Positions 38,401 through 46,235 of a stretch of DNA of 64,000 nucleotides are shown here, one piece after another (position 1 is the first letter of the stretch; the number at the start of each line of letters is the position of its first letter). The stretch comes from Nocardia mangyaensis. Lineage in GTDB: Bacteria > Actinomycetota > Actinomycetes > Mycobacteriales > Mycobacteriaceae. The stretch covers positions 1,364,001-1,428,000 of the forward strand of contig NZ_CP018082.1 in the NCBI RefSeq assembly GCF_001886715.1, written 5' to 3'. The translations under genes and the position numbers were made by a program. The notes below the pieces were generated by a model. It saw nothing but the letters and a program-made list of their open reading frames with translations. It searched no databases and had not been told where the DNA came from.

Positions 38401-38928
38401 TCACCACACCGGCAGTCGCCTGCGGCGTTCGGCGACATCGGTGATCAAGTCGCGGTAGCCATCGGTCAACTCGGCAAGACGGCACCACTGCAGATGGGCG
38501 CGAGCCTCCCGCTGCCGTGGTGCCGTCGTCGTCATCGGGTCGCTGTCGAGCGTGTGCTTGGCGGCGACCCATTTCGCCGCCATCCGATCGATCACCGCGC
38601 CCAGCGTCTCGGTGTGCAGGGAGGCACCCGCCCGGTGGGCGATATTGGCGGCGACCCAGCCATCGATGCGGGCGATCAGCGCGGCGCGTTCGTCGTCGAT
38701 GTCGTCGATCAGACGGCCCGATTCCGCGGTTCGACCGTTGGCTGCGCCGGGCCGACGGGCCGCCTCGAGCGCCGCGCGCCGGCGATCATGGCAGCGGGCG
38801 AGCCCGCTCGCGGCATCGAGCACGCGATGTGGCGTCGGATTCGGGTCGGGTGCGAGAAAGGCCCGGAGCAGGGCCGACGGTGGCGGCAGTTGCGTGTCGT
38901 CCACACGATGGCCGGGATCGATGGTCAT
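38401..38928 (-). CDS. DUF4254 family protein
   Basis: A 175-residue helical protein. The segment RLIDDIDDERAALIARIDGW followed by HTETLGAVIDRMAAKW matches the core of DUF4254, a family common in Nocardia with unknown function. The ATG at 38928 is chosen; a GTG at 38934 is possible. Its stop codon directly abuts that of the 113-aa gene on the other strand. Confidence 0.75.
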   Translation of the reverse strand: MTIDPGHRVDDTQLPPPSALLRAFLAPDPNPTPHRVLDAASGLARCHDRRRAALEAARRPGAANGRTAESGRLIDDIDDERAALIARIDGWVAANIAHRAGASLHTETLGAVIDRMAAKWVAAKHTLDSDPMTTTAPRQREARAHLQWCRLAELTDGYRDLITDVAERRRRLPVW

Positions 38929-39270
38929 GTGCACGCCCCTGATGACACTCACTGACAGAACTCTGATACGCCAGGGCCGGGGAGGATTCGGGGGAGGTGC
39001 ACTCCCCGGCACCGGCGTAGCCCCGCCCGGGCGTCGACGAATATCCGCGACGCTGCGGCGAGGAAGACGACCCGGGGATGAATCGGGACCCTCTCAGGAA
39101 AGCGCGATCCGGCGCTGCCGCGCAATAGTATGATGTACAAACATGGTGGTCGGCGGAAATTGTTATCCACCGTTACGGCGGGGTCTCCGCGTGAGGTCCG
39201 CCAGGTAACCGTGTGGCGCATTCGCGGCAATCAATTCCCCGCGCCGGTTCGGCGTCACCGTCGTATGCGC

Positions 39271-39276
39271 TAACGT
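39271..39276 (+). promoter_or_regulatory. -10 element for a leaderless transcript
   Basis: TAACGT ends 8 nt before the GTG at 39285, which places the transcription start at or next to the start codon. No ribosome site is present before the GTG. Confidence 0.5.
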
Positions 39277-39284
39277 CGATAGAC

Positions 39285-39605
39285 GTGCCCGCCTATGTGT
39301 CCTCGCCCGAGTTGACGTTCGGGTTCCTGTTCGCGCTGGAAGACCCGCAGCGAATCGCCGACGTCGTGCGCGACCTCATGGAGCGCCGCGCGGTGTCGGT
39401 GTTCCGGCTCGCGCGCCTGTCCGATGACGACGGGCCACCGGAACGCTACGTGGTGAACTGGGCCGCCATCCCGCAGATCTCGATCACCACCAGCGCGCCG
39501 GAGGAAGCCGACCTGCAGGCCCAGCGGATCATGCTGGTCAACGCCTTCCTCGGCGAGAACGGCGAGGTCCGCATGTACTCCGGAAATCCGCACGCGCCCA
39601 GCTGA
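39285..39605 (+). CDS. Hypothetical protein, 106 aa
   Basis: Not recognised. A compact soluble protein with alternating strands and helices: LTFGFLFALEDPQRIADVVR, then AVSVFRLARLSDDDGPPERY, then AQRIMLVNAFLGENGEVRMY. The GTG at 39285 is preferred because a -10 hexamer lies just before it and upstream sequence is not protein-like. It stands alone and converges on the ABC transporter genes. Confidence 0.6.
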   Translation: MPAYVSSPELTFGFLFALEDPQRIADVVRDLMERRAVSVFRLARLSDDDGPPERYVVNWAAIPQISITTSAPEEADLQAQRIMLVNAFLGENGEVRMYSGNPHAPS

Positions 39606-39611
39606 ACTCGC

Positions 39612-40604
39612 TCAGCGGGCCGACTCGTAGATCCGGCGTACCACGTCCTCGATGCCGGGCTCCTCGATCGACAGGTCGCGCACCTGCACGCGATCGGAGA
39701 CCGCGGCGAGCAGTTGCGCCGCGGTGGTCTGCTCGGCATCGAAGGCCAGGCGCTGCCGCATGCCGCCGGCATCGCTGGACAGCAGTTGCGCACCGCACGG
39801 CAGATCGTCGAGATCCGGTGTGGGCACGGCGAGGTCGACCACGAGCACCCGGCGCGCGCCGACAGTGGCGCCGAGTCCGGTCAGCGAGCCGTCGTAGACG
39901 AGCCTGCCGTGGTCGACCACCAGCACCCGGTCGCAGAGGCGCTCGATGTCGCCCATGTCGTGGGTGGTGAGCAGCAGCGTGGTGCCGCGTTCGATGCGCT
40001 CGGCGCGCAGGAATTCGCGCAGGCGCTGCTTGGACAGCACGTCCAGACCGATCGTCGGCTCGTCCAGGATCACCAGCTCCGGTGAATGTAACAGCGCGGC
40101 AGCCACTTCCGCGCGCATGCGCTGGCCGAGCGAGAGCTGGCGCACGGGCGTGTCGAGGGTCTCGGCCATCTCCAACTGCTCGACGAGCTCATGGGTGCGC
40201 TTGTCGGCGACGTCGGGGTCGAGGCGGTGGATCGCCGCCAGAATCGAAAACGACTCGTGCAGTGGCAGATCCCACCACAGCTGTGAGCGCTGCCCGAACA
40301 CCACGCCGATGCGGGAGGCCAGCTCCCTGCGCTGGCGCACCGGTTCGAGACTGCAGGTGCGCACGCTACCGGTGGTCGGCACGAGGATGCCGGTGAGCAT
40401 TTTGATCGTGGTCGACTTGCCCGCGCCGTTGGCGCCGATGTAGCCGACCGCGGAACCACGTTCGATCCGGAAACTCATGCGGTCGACCGCGGTGATCGTG
40501 GTGCGATGCCGGCGCCATCGGCTGCCGTTCTGGCGGTAGACGGTGAACTGCCGGGTGAGGTCGTCGATGTCGATGATCGGTTCCGTTGCGCTGGGCTCGT
40601 CCAT
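39612..40604 (-). CDS. ABC transporter ATPase of an ABC-2 system
   Basis: A 330-residue ATPase: Walker A GANGAGKST, Q-loop VVFGQRSQLWWDLP, signature LSLGQRMR, Walker B ELVILDEPTIGLD and H-loop TTHDMGD. The VFGQRSQLWWDLP stretch and long C-terminus mark the subfamily that works with two DUF990-like permeases, both encoded directly upstream. AGGAGG precedes the ATG at 40604. It is the last gene of a three-gene operon (41433, 40607, 39612). Substrate unknown. Confidence 0.92.
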   Translation of the reverse strand: MDEPSATEPIIDIDDLTRQFTVYRQNGSRWRRHRTTITAVDRMSFRIERGSAVGYIGANGAGKSTTIKMLTGILVPTTGSVRTCSLEPVRQRRELASRIGVVFGQRSQLWWDLPLHESFSILAAIHRLDPDVADKRTHELVEQLEMAETLDTPVRQLSLGQRMRAEVAAALLHSPELVILDEPTIGLDVLSKQRLREFLRAERIERGTTLLLTTHDMGDIERLCDRVLVVDHGRLVYDGSLTGLGATVGARRVLVVDLAVPTPDLDDLPCGAQLLSSDAGGMRQRLAFDAEQTTAAQLLAAVSDRVQVRDLSIEEPGIEDVVRRIYESAR

Positions 40605-40606
40605 CG

Positions 40607-41440
40607 CTATCCTCCTCCGCCCTGATAGTGCCTCGTGCCGATCCGCCACGCCGCCAGCGCCAGCAGCCACACCCACACCGCCGCTACCGGGGTCAGCCAG
40701 GCCGACCACGCGGGCAGCAACGGCGGTCCGGGCAGACCGAGCAGGGCGATGGTCGGCACGTACGCCGTGAACGCGACGGGAATCGCGAACCCGAACAACA
40801 GTTTCAGCGGTGCCGGGAACACCGAGGCCGGCTGCATCGCGGCGAAGGATCCGCCGTAGGTAAAGCTGTTGGTGAGCTCGGCACCGTCGATCAAGAAGAA
40901 CTGTAGTCCCGCCGCGCATACGAAAAGGCCACAGAACAGCGCGATTCCGCTGATCAGGGTGATCACGATCAAGGTAACCGGGGCGATGCCCCAGTCGATA
41001 TCGTTGCTCCACAGCCCGACCGAGAGCACGATCACCGCCACCGCGGCGCGCGCGAGCCTGCGTAGCGAGATGTCACTGGTCACCAGTTGCAGCAGCAGCG
41101 GTTGCGGGCGCAGATGGTAGGCGTCGAGCGTGCCCATCCGGATCATCATCGGCAGCGAGTCCAGATGCCCGACCAGCACCTGGGCCAAGGCGAACGCGGT
41201 GTTGGACAGGCCGAACAGCAGCAGCGCCGCGTGCACGTCGAGCCCACCGAGCGTGCCGACATTGTGGAAGATCACCCACACCTCGGCGAATTCGACCAGC
41301 CCGATCAGGAAGGCGCTGAACACCTCGGTGGCGAACGAAAGCCGGTACACCCGCTGTGCTTTCACACGCGAACGCAATACTGCGAGGTAGGGGGTGAACC
41401 AGTTCCCGGCCACTGCACGCCCGGACTCCGGTTCAGCCAC
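40607..41440 (-). CDS. ABC-2 permease subunit (second)
   Basis: A 277-residue membrane protein with six predicted helices, of the DUF990/ABC-2_6 type. It contains RMGTLDAYHLRPQPLLLQLV, the conserved loop of this permease family. The GTG at 41440 has GGAGG 6 nt upstream and overlaps the preceding permease stop codon by 8 bp. It stops 2 bp before the ATPase start, so the three genes form a tight operon. Confidence 0.9.
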   Translation of the reverse strand: MAEPESGRAVAGNWFTPYLAVLRSRVKAQRVYRLSFATEVFSAFLIGLVEFAEVWVIFHNVGTLGGLDVHAALLLFGLSNTAFALAQVLVGHLDSLPMMIRMGTLDAYHLRPQPLLLQLVTSDISLRRLARAAVAVIVLSVGLWSNDIDWGIAPVTLIVITLISGIALFCGLFVCAAGLQFFLIDGAELTNSFTYGGSFAAMQPASVFPAPLKLLFGFAIPVAFTAYVPTIALLGLPGPPLLPAWSAWLTPVAAVWVWLLALAAWRIGTRHYQGGGG

Positions 41441-42269
41441 CCTGTACCTCCAGCCTGCGTTGTCCCGCTCGCAGCAACACCCTGCCGAGCAGTCCGATCG
41501 CCAGGACCCAGAAGCCTTGTGCCGCAACGATGAGCAAAGCGTCTGCGCCTGCGGCCCGTCCGGACAGCGTATCGATCGGTGCCTGCAGGATGGAAGGAAA
41601 CGGCGTAGCTCTCGCGATGACGCGCAGCCAGTCGGGGAACATGTGCACCGGAACGAAAAGACCGGCAAGGAACGTACCGACGATCTGATACAGCACCCTG
41701 ATCCCGCGGATCTCCACCACCCAGAACCCGATCAGGGCCACCGCGAACAGGCACAGGAACGACAGCGCCACCGCGAGCAGCACGCTGATCAGCGCGATCA
41801 GATAATCCACCGGGGTCGAGGGCATCGACAGTCCGAAGGTGGCCGCGCCGATGATGATGCTCGGTACGCCGCGGGGCAGGAAGACGCAGGCGGCCCGGCC
41901 CATGTCGGTGGCCAGGTAGCCGAGTTGGACGTCGACCGGACGCAGGAAGTCGATCGCGACGTCACCGGACTTGATCCGGTCCACGAGGTCGAGCGGTGGA
42001 CCCATGAACTGGGTGGCGCCGAGCAGTGCCTGCGACCACCAGACGTAGGCGCCGATCGTCGCTTCGTCGTAGCCGCCGAAATCACTGGACGCGCGGACCG
42101 CGGCGACCAGCACCGCCGCGCGGACGAAGCCGAACACGCAGTTGGTGAACAGACCGGCGAACATCGCCAGTTTGTACTGGGCCTGCCGTTTGAACCCGGC
42201 GCGCGCCAGCGTCCAATACACTCCAACGGTGCTCGGCTTGCGTCGACGGCACGACAGTCGGCGTCGCAC
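41433..42269 (-). CDS. ABC-2 permease subunit (first)
   Basis: A 278-residue membrane protein with six predicted helices, a paralogue of the next permease (DRIKSGDVAIDFLRPVDVQL is the matching cytoplasmic loop). The GTG at 42269 is preferred because GGAAGGG precedes it; a GTG at 42308 is also in frame. It begins the operon permease-permease-ATPase. Confidence 0.88.
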   Translation of the reverse strand: MRRRLSCRRRKPSTVGVYWTLARAGFKRQAQYKLAMFAGLFTNCVFGFVRAAVLVAAVRASSDFGGYDEATIGAYVWWSQALLGATQFMGPPLDLVDRIKSGDVAIDFLRPVDVQLGYLATDMGRAACVFLPRGVPSIIIGAATFGLSMPSTPVDYLIALISVLLAVALSFLCLFAVALIGFWVVEIRGIRVLYQIVGTFLAGLFVPVHMFPDWLRVIARATPFPSILQAPIDTLSGRAAGADALLIVAAQGFWVLAIGLLGRVLLRAGQRRLEVQGG

Positions 42270-42409
42270 GAGGGCGACCCTTCCGTCCCCCTCCGCATTG
42301 CCCCGCACAATCAGTCAACTCTAGGCCGCTCACCTGGAATCAGGATGAAAACGGCACGGATCACTGGCCCGTGGTGACCGGCGCGACGAACCCGGTCAGC
42401 GTGCGACGA

Positions 42410-42490
42410 TCAGTGCTCGGGGAAGCCCATGGCGAACAAGATCGCGATGGCTACCGAGCTGACCACGGAAACGGCGAGAATGATCCACAT
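42410..42490 (-). CDS. 26-residue membrane peptide
   Basis: A short frame reads MWIILAVSVVSSVAIAILFA then MGFPEH. It is a single hydrophobic helix with a short polar tail, in the style of small bacterial membrane proteins. The reading frame has a start, a stop and biased third positions (mostly G/C), but no strong ribosome site is visible, and a TTG four codons earlier is possible. It lies upstream of the ABC-2 operon on the same strand. Unsupported by homology here. Confidence 0.4.
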   Translation of the reverse strand: MWIILAVSVVSSVAIAILFAMGFPEH

Positions 42491-42534
42491 GGGGGGCAAG
42501 ATTACCTGCCCGTAACCACTGCCTTCGCAGCGGT

Positions 42535-42954
42535 ATGGATTCGGTCGTATCGGGCGCCGGGAGGTCGGCGTCCCGCGAGGAGAGTGACCCGGTCGTGGTG
42601 TTCTTCGACGGCGAGGTGTGGACCGGCCCGCAGGACGTGCCGACCACCCTGGACAACCTCATCGACGACGGGGCGCTGAGCCAGTCGGGCTCGGTGTGGC
42701 AGGACGAGGTACCCGCGGCGATCCTCGGCGCGGATCTGCGTGGGACCAGGGCGTATGTGGAGGTCGGTGCACAGGAGTGGGTGCTCGTGCCGCTGCACCG
42801 GCCGGTTGTCGAGAGTCTCCGCGCGGCAGGTGCGGAGGTGGCCTCCGTCGAGTTCAACGGTGGCCATGACTACGCGTGCTGGCGCGGGGGCATCGCTGAC
42901 GGTCTGCGCAGGCTGAATTACACGATCGTTACGGCGGATTCATCCCAGGAGTAG
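42535..42954 (+). pseudogene. Internally deleted enterochelin-esterase-like gene
   Basis: The 139-residue frame joins two ends of an enterochelin (Fes-type) esterase. VVVFFDGEVWTGPQDVPTTL and DNLIDDGA match the start of the catalytic domain. LSQSGSVW, YVEVGAQEWVLVPLHRPVV and EFNGGHDYACWRGGI match its last third with the catalytic His. The middle of about 100 residues, including the GxSxG nucleophile Ser, is missing, and so is the N-terminal domain. The join is in frame, so the shortened protein may still be made, but it cannot have the normal catalytic triad. Confidence 0.7.
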
Positions 42955-43007
42955 GTCGCGCTTCGAAGAATGGGTGTTCCGGTCCCGATCGTGCAGGAGT
43001 GCTGCCC

Positions 43008-44054
43008 ATGTCCGAGAACTTCGCCGTTCCCGTCGTCGACATCTCGCCGTTCGTCCAGCCCGGCACCGCGCGCGAACGGGCCGACACCGCGCGGCGGATG
43101 GACGAGGCCTGCCGCACCGTGGGATTCGTACAGGTCCTCGGCCACGGCGTGCCCGCTGACGTCCTCGCCGGCTTGGCCGCGGCCGTCGACAGCTTCTTCG
43201 CCCTGCCGCCCGAGGGCAAGGCGACCTACCGGGTCCCCGGTAATCGGGGGTACTCCCCGCCGAAGAGCGAATCGCTGTCGCTGAGCCTCGGCATCGAATC
43301 GGCGAGCCGGATGAACGACTTCTTCGAGGCGTTCAATGTGGGCACCGAGGCACGGTCCTTTCCCGACCTCGACCTGGACGAGGCGGACTACGGTCGCAAC
43401 ACCTGGCCCACGGTCGAGGGCTTCCGGCCGCGGGTCGAGGACTACTTCGAGCACGCGGGACGGGTGGCGCGCACGCTCATGCGGGTGTTCGCGCAGGCGC
43501 TCGACCTGGCCGAGGACTACTTCGACGCGTACACCGACCACTCCGTCGACGTGCTGCGGATGAACAACTACGCCCTGCCCGCCGGCACCGACGTCACCCT
43601 CGACGGCGACCTGACCGGCATGGGCGAGCACACCGATTTCGGGCTGGTCACCGTGCTGTGGGCCGATCAGGTGCGTGGGCTGCAGGTACTCGATCACGAC
43701 GGGACCTGGCACGATGTCGAGCCGATCGACGGCGCACTGCTGATCAATCTCGGCGACCTCACCGCCCGCTTGACCAACGACCGCTGGCCCTCGACCCTGC
43801 ACCGGGTCAAACCGCCGGTCGTCGAGGGCACGATTCGCCGCCGCCGCTCGGTGGCCTTCTTTCACGACGGCAACATCGACGCCACGATCGCCACCCTGCC
43901 CAGCCACCTCGATCTCGCCGACGGCCTCGCCTACGAGCCGATCCTCGTTCGCGACCACATCGCTGCCAAGCTGGCCGGATCCCGGCAACTCAAAGCCAAC
44001 ATCTCCGCGGTACGGGAGGCGGCCCGCGTCCTCGCCGCCAACTCCTCTGCGTAG
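43008..44054 (+). CDS. 2-oxoglutarate/Fe(II) dioxygenase, isopenicillin-N-synthase family
   Basis: A 348-residue non-haem iron oxygenase. The N-terminal DIOX_N domain starts VPVVDISPFVQPG with VGFVQVLGHGVP. The C-terminal 2OG-Fe(II) domain has iron ligands His208 and Asp210 (GEHTDFGLVTVLW) and His265 (STLHRVKPP), and an Arg-x-Ser in RRRRSVAFFHDGN for the co-substrate. AGGAG lies 8 nt before the ATG. The family includes tailoring enzymes and ethylene-forming-like enzymes; no biosynthetic cluster is visible beside it, so the substrate is open. Confidence 0.9.
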   Translation: MSENFAVPVVDISPFVQPGTARERADTARRMDEACRTVGFVQVLGHGVPADVLAGLAAAVDSFFALPPEGKATYRVPGNRGYSPPKSESLSLSLGIESASRMNDFFEAFNVGTEARSFPDLDLDEADYGRNTWPTVEGFRPRVEDYFEHAGRVARTLMRVFAQALDLAEDYFDAYTDHSVDVLRMNNYALPAGTDVTLDGDLTGMGEHTDFGLVTVLWADQVRGLQVLDHDGTWHDVEPIDGALLINLGDLTARLTNDRWPSTLHRVKPPVVEGTIRRRRSVAFFHDGNIDATIATLPSHLDLADGLAYEPILVRDHIAAKLAGSRQLKANISAVREAARVLAANSSA

Positions 44055-44110
44055 CAACGAGTCCGGCAGAGGAGCTCGCAGGTGTTCGGGTAGCTGGCGA
44101 CGACTCCGAT

Positions 44111-45520
44111 CTAGACAGCCAGTGAAGGCGGCGCGGACGAGGGCTGGTCGGGTGGTGTGTAGCCGTGCCACGCCGCGGCCAGGCGGCTCGTGGCCTCCTC
44201 CAGCGTGGGGGAATCGGCGACGAAGCTGATCCGGATGTAGTCGATGCCGGCGCCGGTGGCGTCGAGTCCGGTACCCGGCAGGATCGCGACACCGTGTCGC
44301 AGGGCGCGCTGGGCGAACGAGGTGCCGTCCCCCTCGGGCAGCCGGATCCACAGCGTCTGACCGCCGGTCACCGGGGTGACCTCCCATTCGGGCAGGAGCC
44401 TGGCCAACGCGGCACCGAGGACATCGTGACTTTCCTTGCGCTGCCGTGTGATTCGGTCGCGCAGCGGATCCAGGTCGCGCAGCAACCGGGCGGCCGCCAA
44501 CTGCGCGGGGATGTTGCCGCCGAGGTCGTGTACGGCGCGCAGCCGGGCCAACCGGGCGATCAGCGGGCTCGGCGCGCGCACCCAACCGACCCGCAGTCCG
44601 CCCCAGACGATCTTGCTGAGCGAACCGAGGGAGATCACCGACTCGTCATAGGCGGCCAAGGGCGGTGGCGGCGGATCGGTGCCGGGGAAGCCGAGTTCGG
44701 CCAGGACCTCGTCGTCGACCAGCGGCACCCTGGATGCTCGGGCCGACTCGACCAGCCGTCTGCGGGCCAGCCCGGAAAGCACCGCGCCCGTGGGATTCTG
44801 GTACGTCGCGACGACGTAGGCCAGCGCAGCCGGGGTGATCGTGCCGAGCCCGACCGGGCCGGTCCGCGGGATGGCCGCGACCTCCCGGAACGCCTCGAGC
44901 GCACCGGGATAGGTCGGCGCCTCCACCAGCACTCGATCACCGGGTCGCAGCAGCGCGCGGGCGAGGAGCGACAAGGCCTGCTGTCCACCGCCGGTGACGA
45001 GAATCTGTGCCGGGTCGGTCGGTACCCCACGTGCCCGGTAGCGATCGGCAATCGCGGTGCGCAACAACGGATGTCCGGTCGGTCGATAGCCGATGTCGCC
45101 GTCGGTCGCGGCGAGCTCGGGCAGGATGTGCTGATACGCCTGAACCACCTCGGGCGGCGGTGTCGGCGGGGCGGCACAGGCGAGCGCGATGACGTCGGCG
45201 TCCGGTTCGAGCAGTTGCAGGAAGGCCGGTGAGTGGGTGGTCTCCCCGGCCGGAAGCGCGCCCGGTCCAGCGACCCGGGTGCCGCTACCCTGCCTGCGCA
45301 CGACCCGTCCCTCGCCGCTGAGCAGGTCGTAGGCGGCCACGACTGTGCCGCGACCGACCGCGAGCGCTTTCGCGAGTCGGCGATCGGGCGGCAGTAGTGT
45401 GCCCGCCCGCAGCTCGCCGTCATCGATCAGGGTCCGCAGGCGCCGTGCCAGCAGCAGATACATCGGCCCGCGGTCGGCCGACCAGCGGCCGAGCCGGTCG
45501 GCGAGTTCGATTGGCTCCAT
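44111..45520 (-). CDS. MocR/PdxR-type regulator with aminotransferase domain
   Basis: A 469-residue fusion: a GntR winged helix (residues 15-80; YLLLARRLRTLIDDGELRAG, then GRGTVVAAYDLLSGEG) and a fold-type I aminotransferase domain (100-450). The PLP Lys is in SLGSLSKIVWGGLRVGW; VATYQNPTGA and VDDEVLAELGF are conserved. Such proteins are PLP-binding regulators. It is divergent from a cupin gene with direct and inverted GATTGG repeats between, and converges on the 2OG oxygenase. The target could be the cupin gene or itself. Confidence 0.9.
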   Translation of the reverse strand: MEPIELADRLGRWSADRGPMYLLLARRLRTLIDDGELRAGTLLPPDRRLAKALAVGRGTVVAAYDLLSGEGRVVRRQGSGTRVAGPGALPAGETTHSPAFLQLLEPDADVIALACAAPPTPPPEVVQAYQHILPELAATDGDIGYRPTGHPLLRTAIADRYRARGVPTDPAQILVTGGGQQALSLLARALLRPGDRVLVEAPTYPGALEAFREVAAIPRTGPVGLGTITPAALAYVVATYQNPTGAVLSGLARRRLVESARASRVPLVDDEVLAELGFPGTDPPPPPLAAYDESVISLGSLSKIVWGGLRVGWVRAPSPLIARLARLRAVHDLGGNIPAQLAAARLLRDLDPLRDRITRQRKESHDVLGAALARLLPEWEVTPVTGGQTLWIRLPEGDGTSFAQRALRHGVAILPGTGLDATGAGIDYIRISFVADSPTLEEATSRLAAAWHGYTPPDQPSSAPPSLAV

Positions 45521-45548
45521 ATGCGAACCAATCTATCTCGATTGGCTC
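45509..45548. promoter_or_regulatory. MocR-type operator repeats
   Basis: GATTGGCTC occurs at 45509-45517 and 45540-45548, and an inverted copy GAACCAATC at 45525-45533 lies between them. Two direct and one inverted site is the arrangement expected for MocR regulators. The first copy overlaps the start of the MocR gene. Confidence 0.7.
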
Positions 45549-45583
45549 TGTGGGTGCGGGCCTGCCGTCGTCAGGATGGACCC

Positions 45584-45904
45584 ATGACCAAGATCTCGAT
45601 CACCGAAGTAGTCGACAGCCTGACCGCGCCGTGGCAACCGAGGGATCTGGCCACGGCCAACGACGCCGTCGTGCGGATCGCCCGCTTCCACGGTGCCTTC
45701 CCCTGGCACCACCACGACGAGGACGAACTGTTCCTGTGCTGGAACGGCACCTTCCGCATCGAGTTGCGGGACCGTGAGCCGGTGACGCTGGGTCCAGGCG
45801 ACATCTTCGTCGTTCCCCGCGGCGTCGAACATCGGCCGGTGGCGACGGAACCGGCGCACGGGATCATGATCGAACGGCCGGAAACTCAGCAGTACGGCAA
45901 CTGA
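45584..45904 (+). CDS. Cupin domain protein
   Basis: A 106-residue single cupin. Metal ligands lie in PWHHHDEDELFLCWNGTFRIE (motif 1) and DIFVVPRGVEHRPVA (motif 2). It is a typical stand-alone cupin_2 protein of unknown substrate. The ATG at 45584 gives MTKISITEVVDSL. It is divergent from a MocR gene and so possibly linked to amino-compound or vitamin B6 metabolism (inference). Confidence 0.85.
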   Translation: MTKISITEVVDSLTAPWQPRDLATANDAVVRIARFHGAFPWHHHDEDELFLCWNGTFRIELRDREPVTLGPGDIFVVPRGVEHRPVATEPAHGIMIERPETQQYGN

Positions 45905-46042
45905 AGGTCGACGATCGCGTCGGCAGATCACGCCGGGCGACCAGCAGGCCGACGGGTTCGACCTGGCCGCTCGCGACGACATCGCCACGTCATGGCGGCG
46001 TGGCTGGCAAGTGAGACCTCCGACACGTCACCCCGTCGAGGG

Positions 46043-46073
46043 TTGTGAGCCTACCCGTACGGGAGGGTATATT
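46043..46073 (+). promoter_or_regulatory. MerR-type promoter with 19-bp spacer
   Basis: -35 TTGTGA (46043-46048) and -10 TATATT (46068-46073) are separated by 19 bp. The spacer holds the palindrome TACCC-N8-GGGTA (46052-46069) centred on CCCGTACGGG (46054-46063). An overlong spacer with a dyad is the hallmark of promoters activated by MerR proteins. It drives the SulP-MerR operon. Confidence 0.75.
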
Positions 46074-46235
46074 CACTCCGCTGAGTGTTAGCTGAAGATC
46101 GTCATCCGGCAGCGTGGCCGATGATGTCCAGCACTGTCGCGCTCGTGCCGCCGACTGCTCGCATCACCGATTTCTTCCACCGCGCCGACCGTGGTCCCTG
46201 GGGCACCCGCGCGACCGACCGAACGGAGCTCGCCG

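Noticed and set aside
45905..46042. Protein-like stretch after the cupin gene (reads ITPGDQQADGFDLAARDDIA)
   Set aside because: No start codon or ribosome site and no family match; it is kept only as a possible relic.
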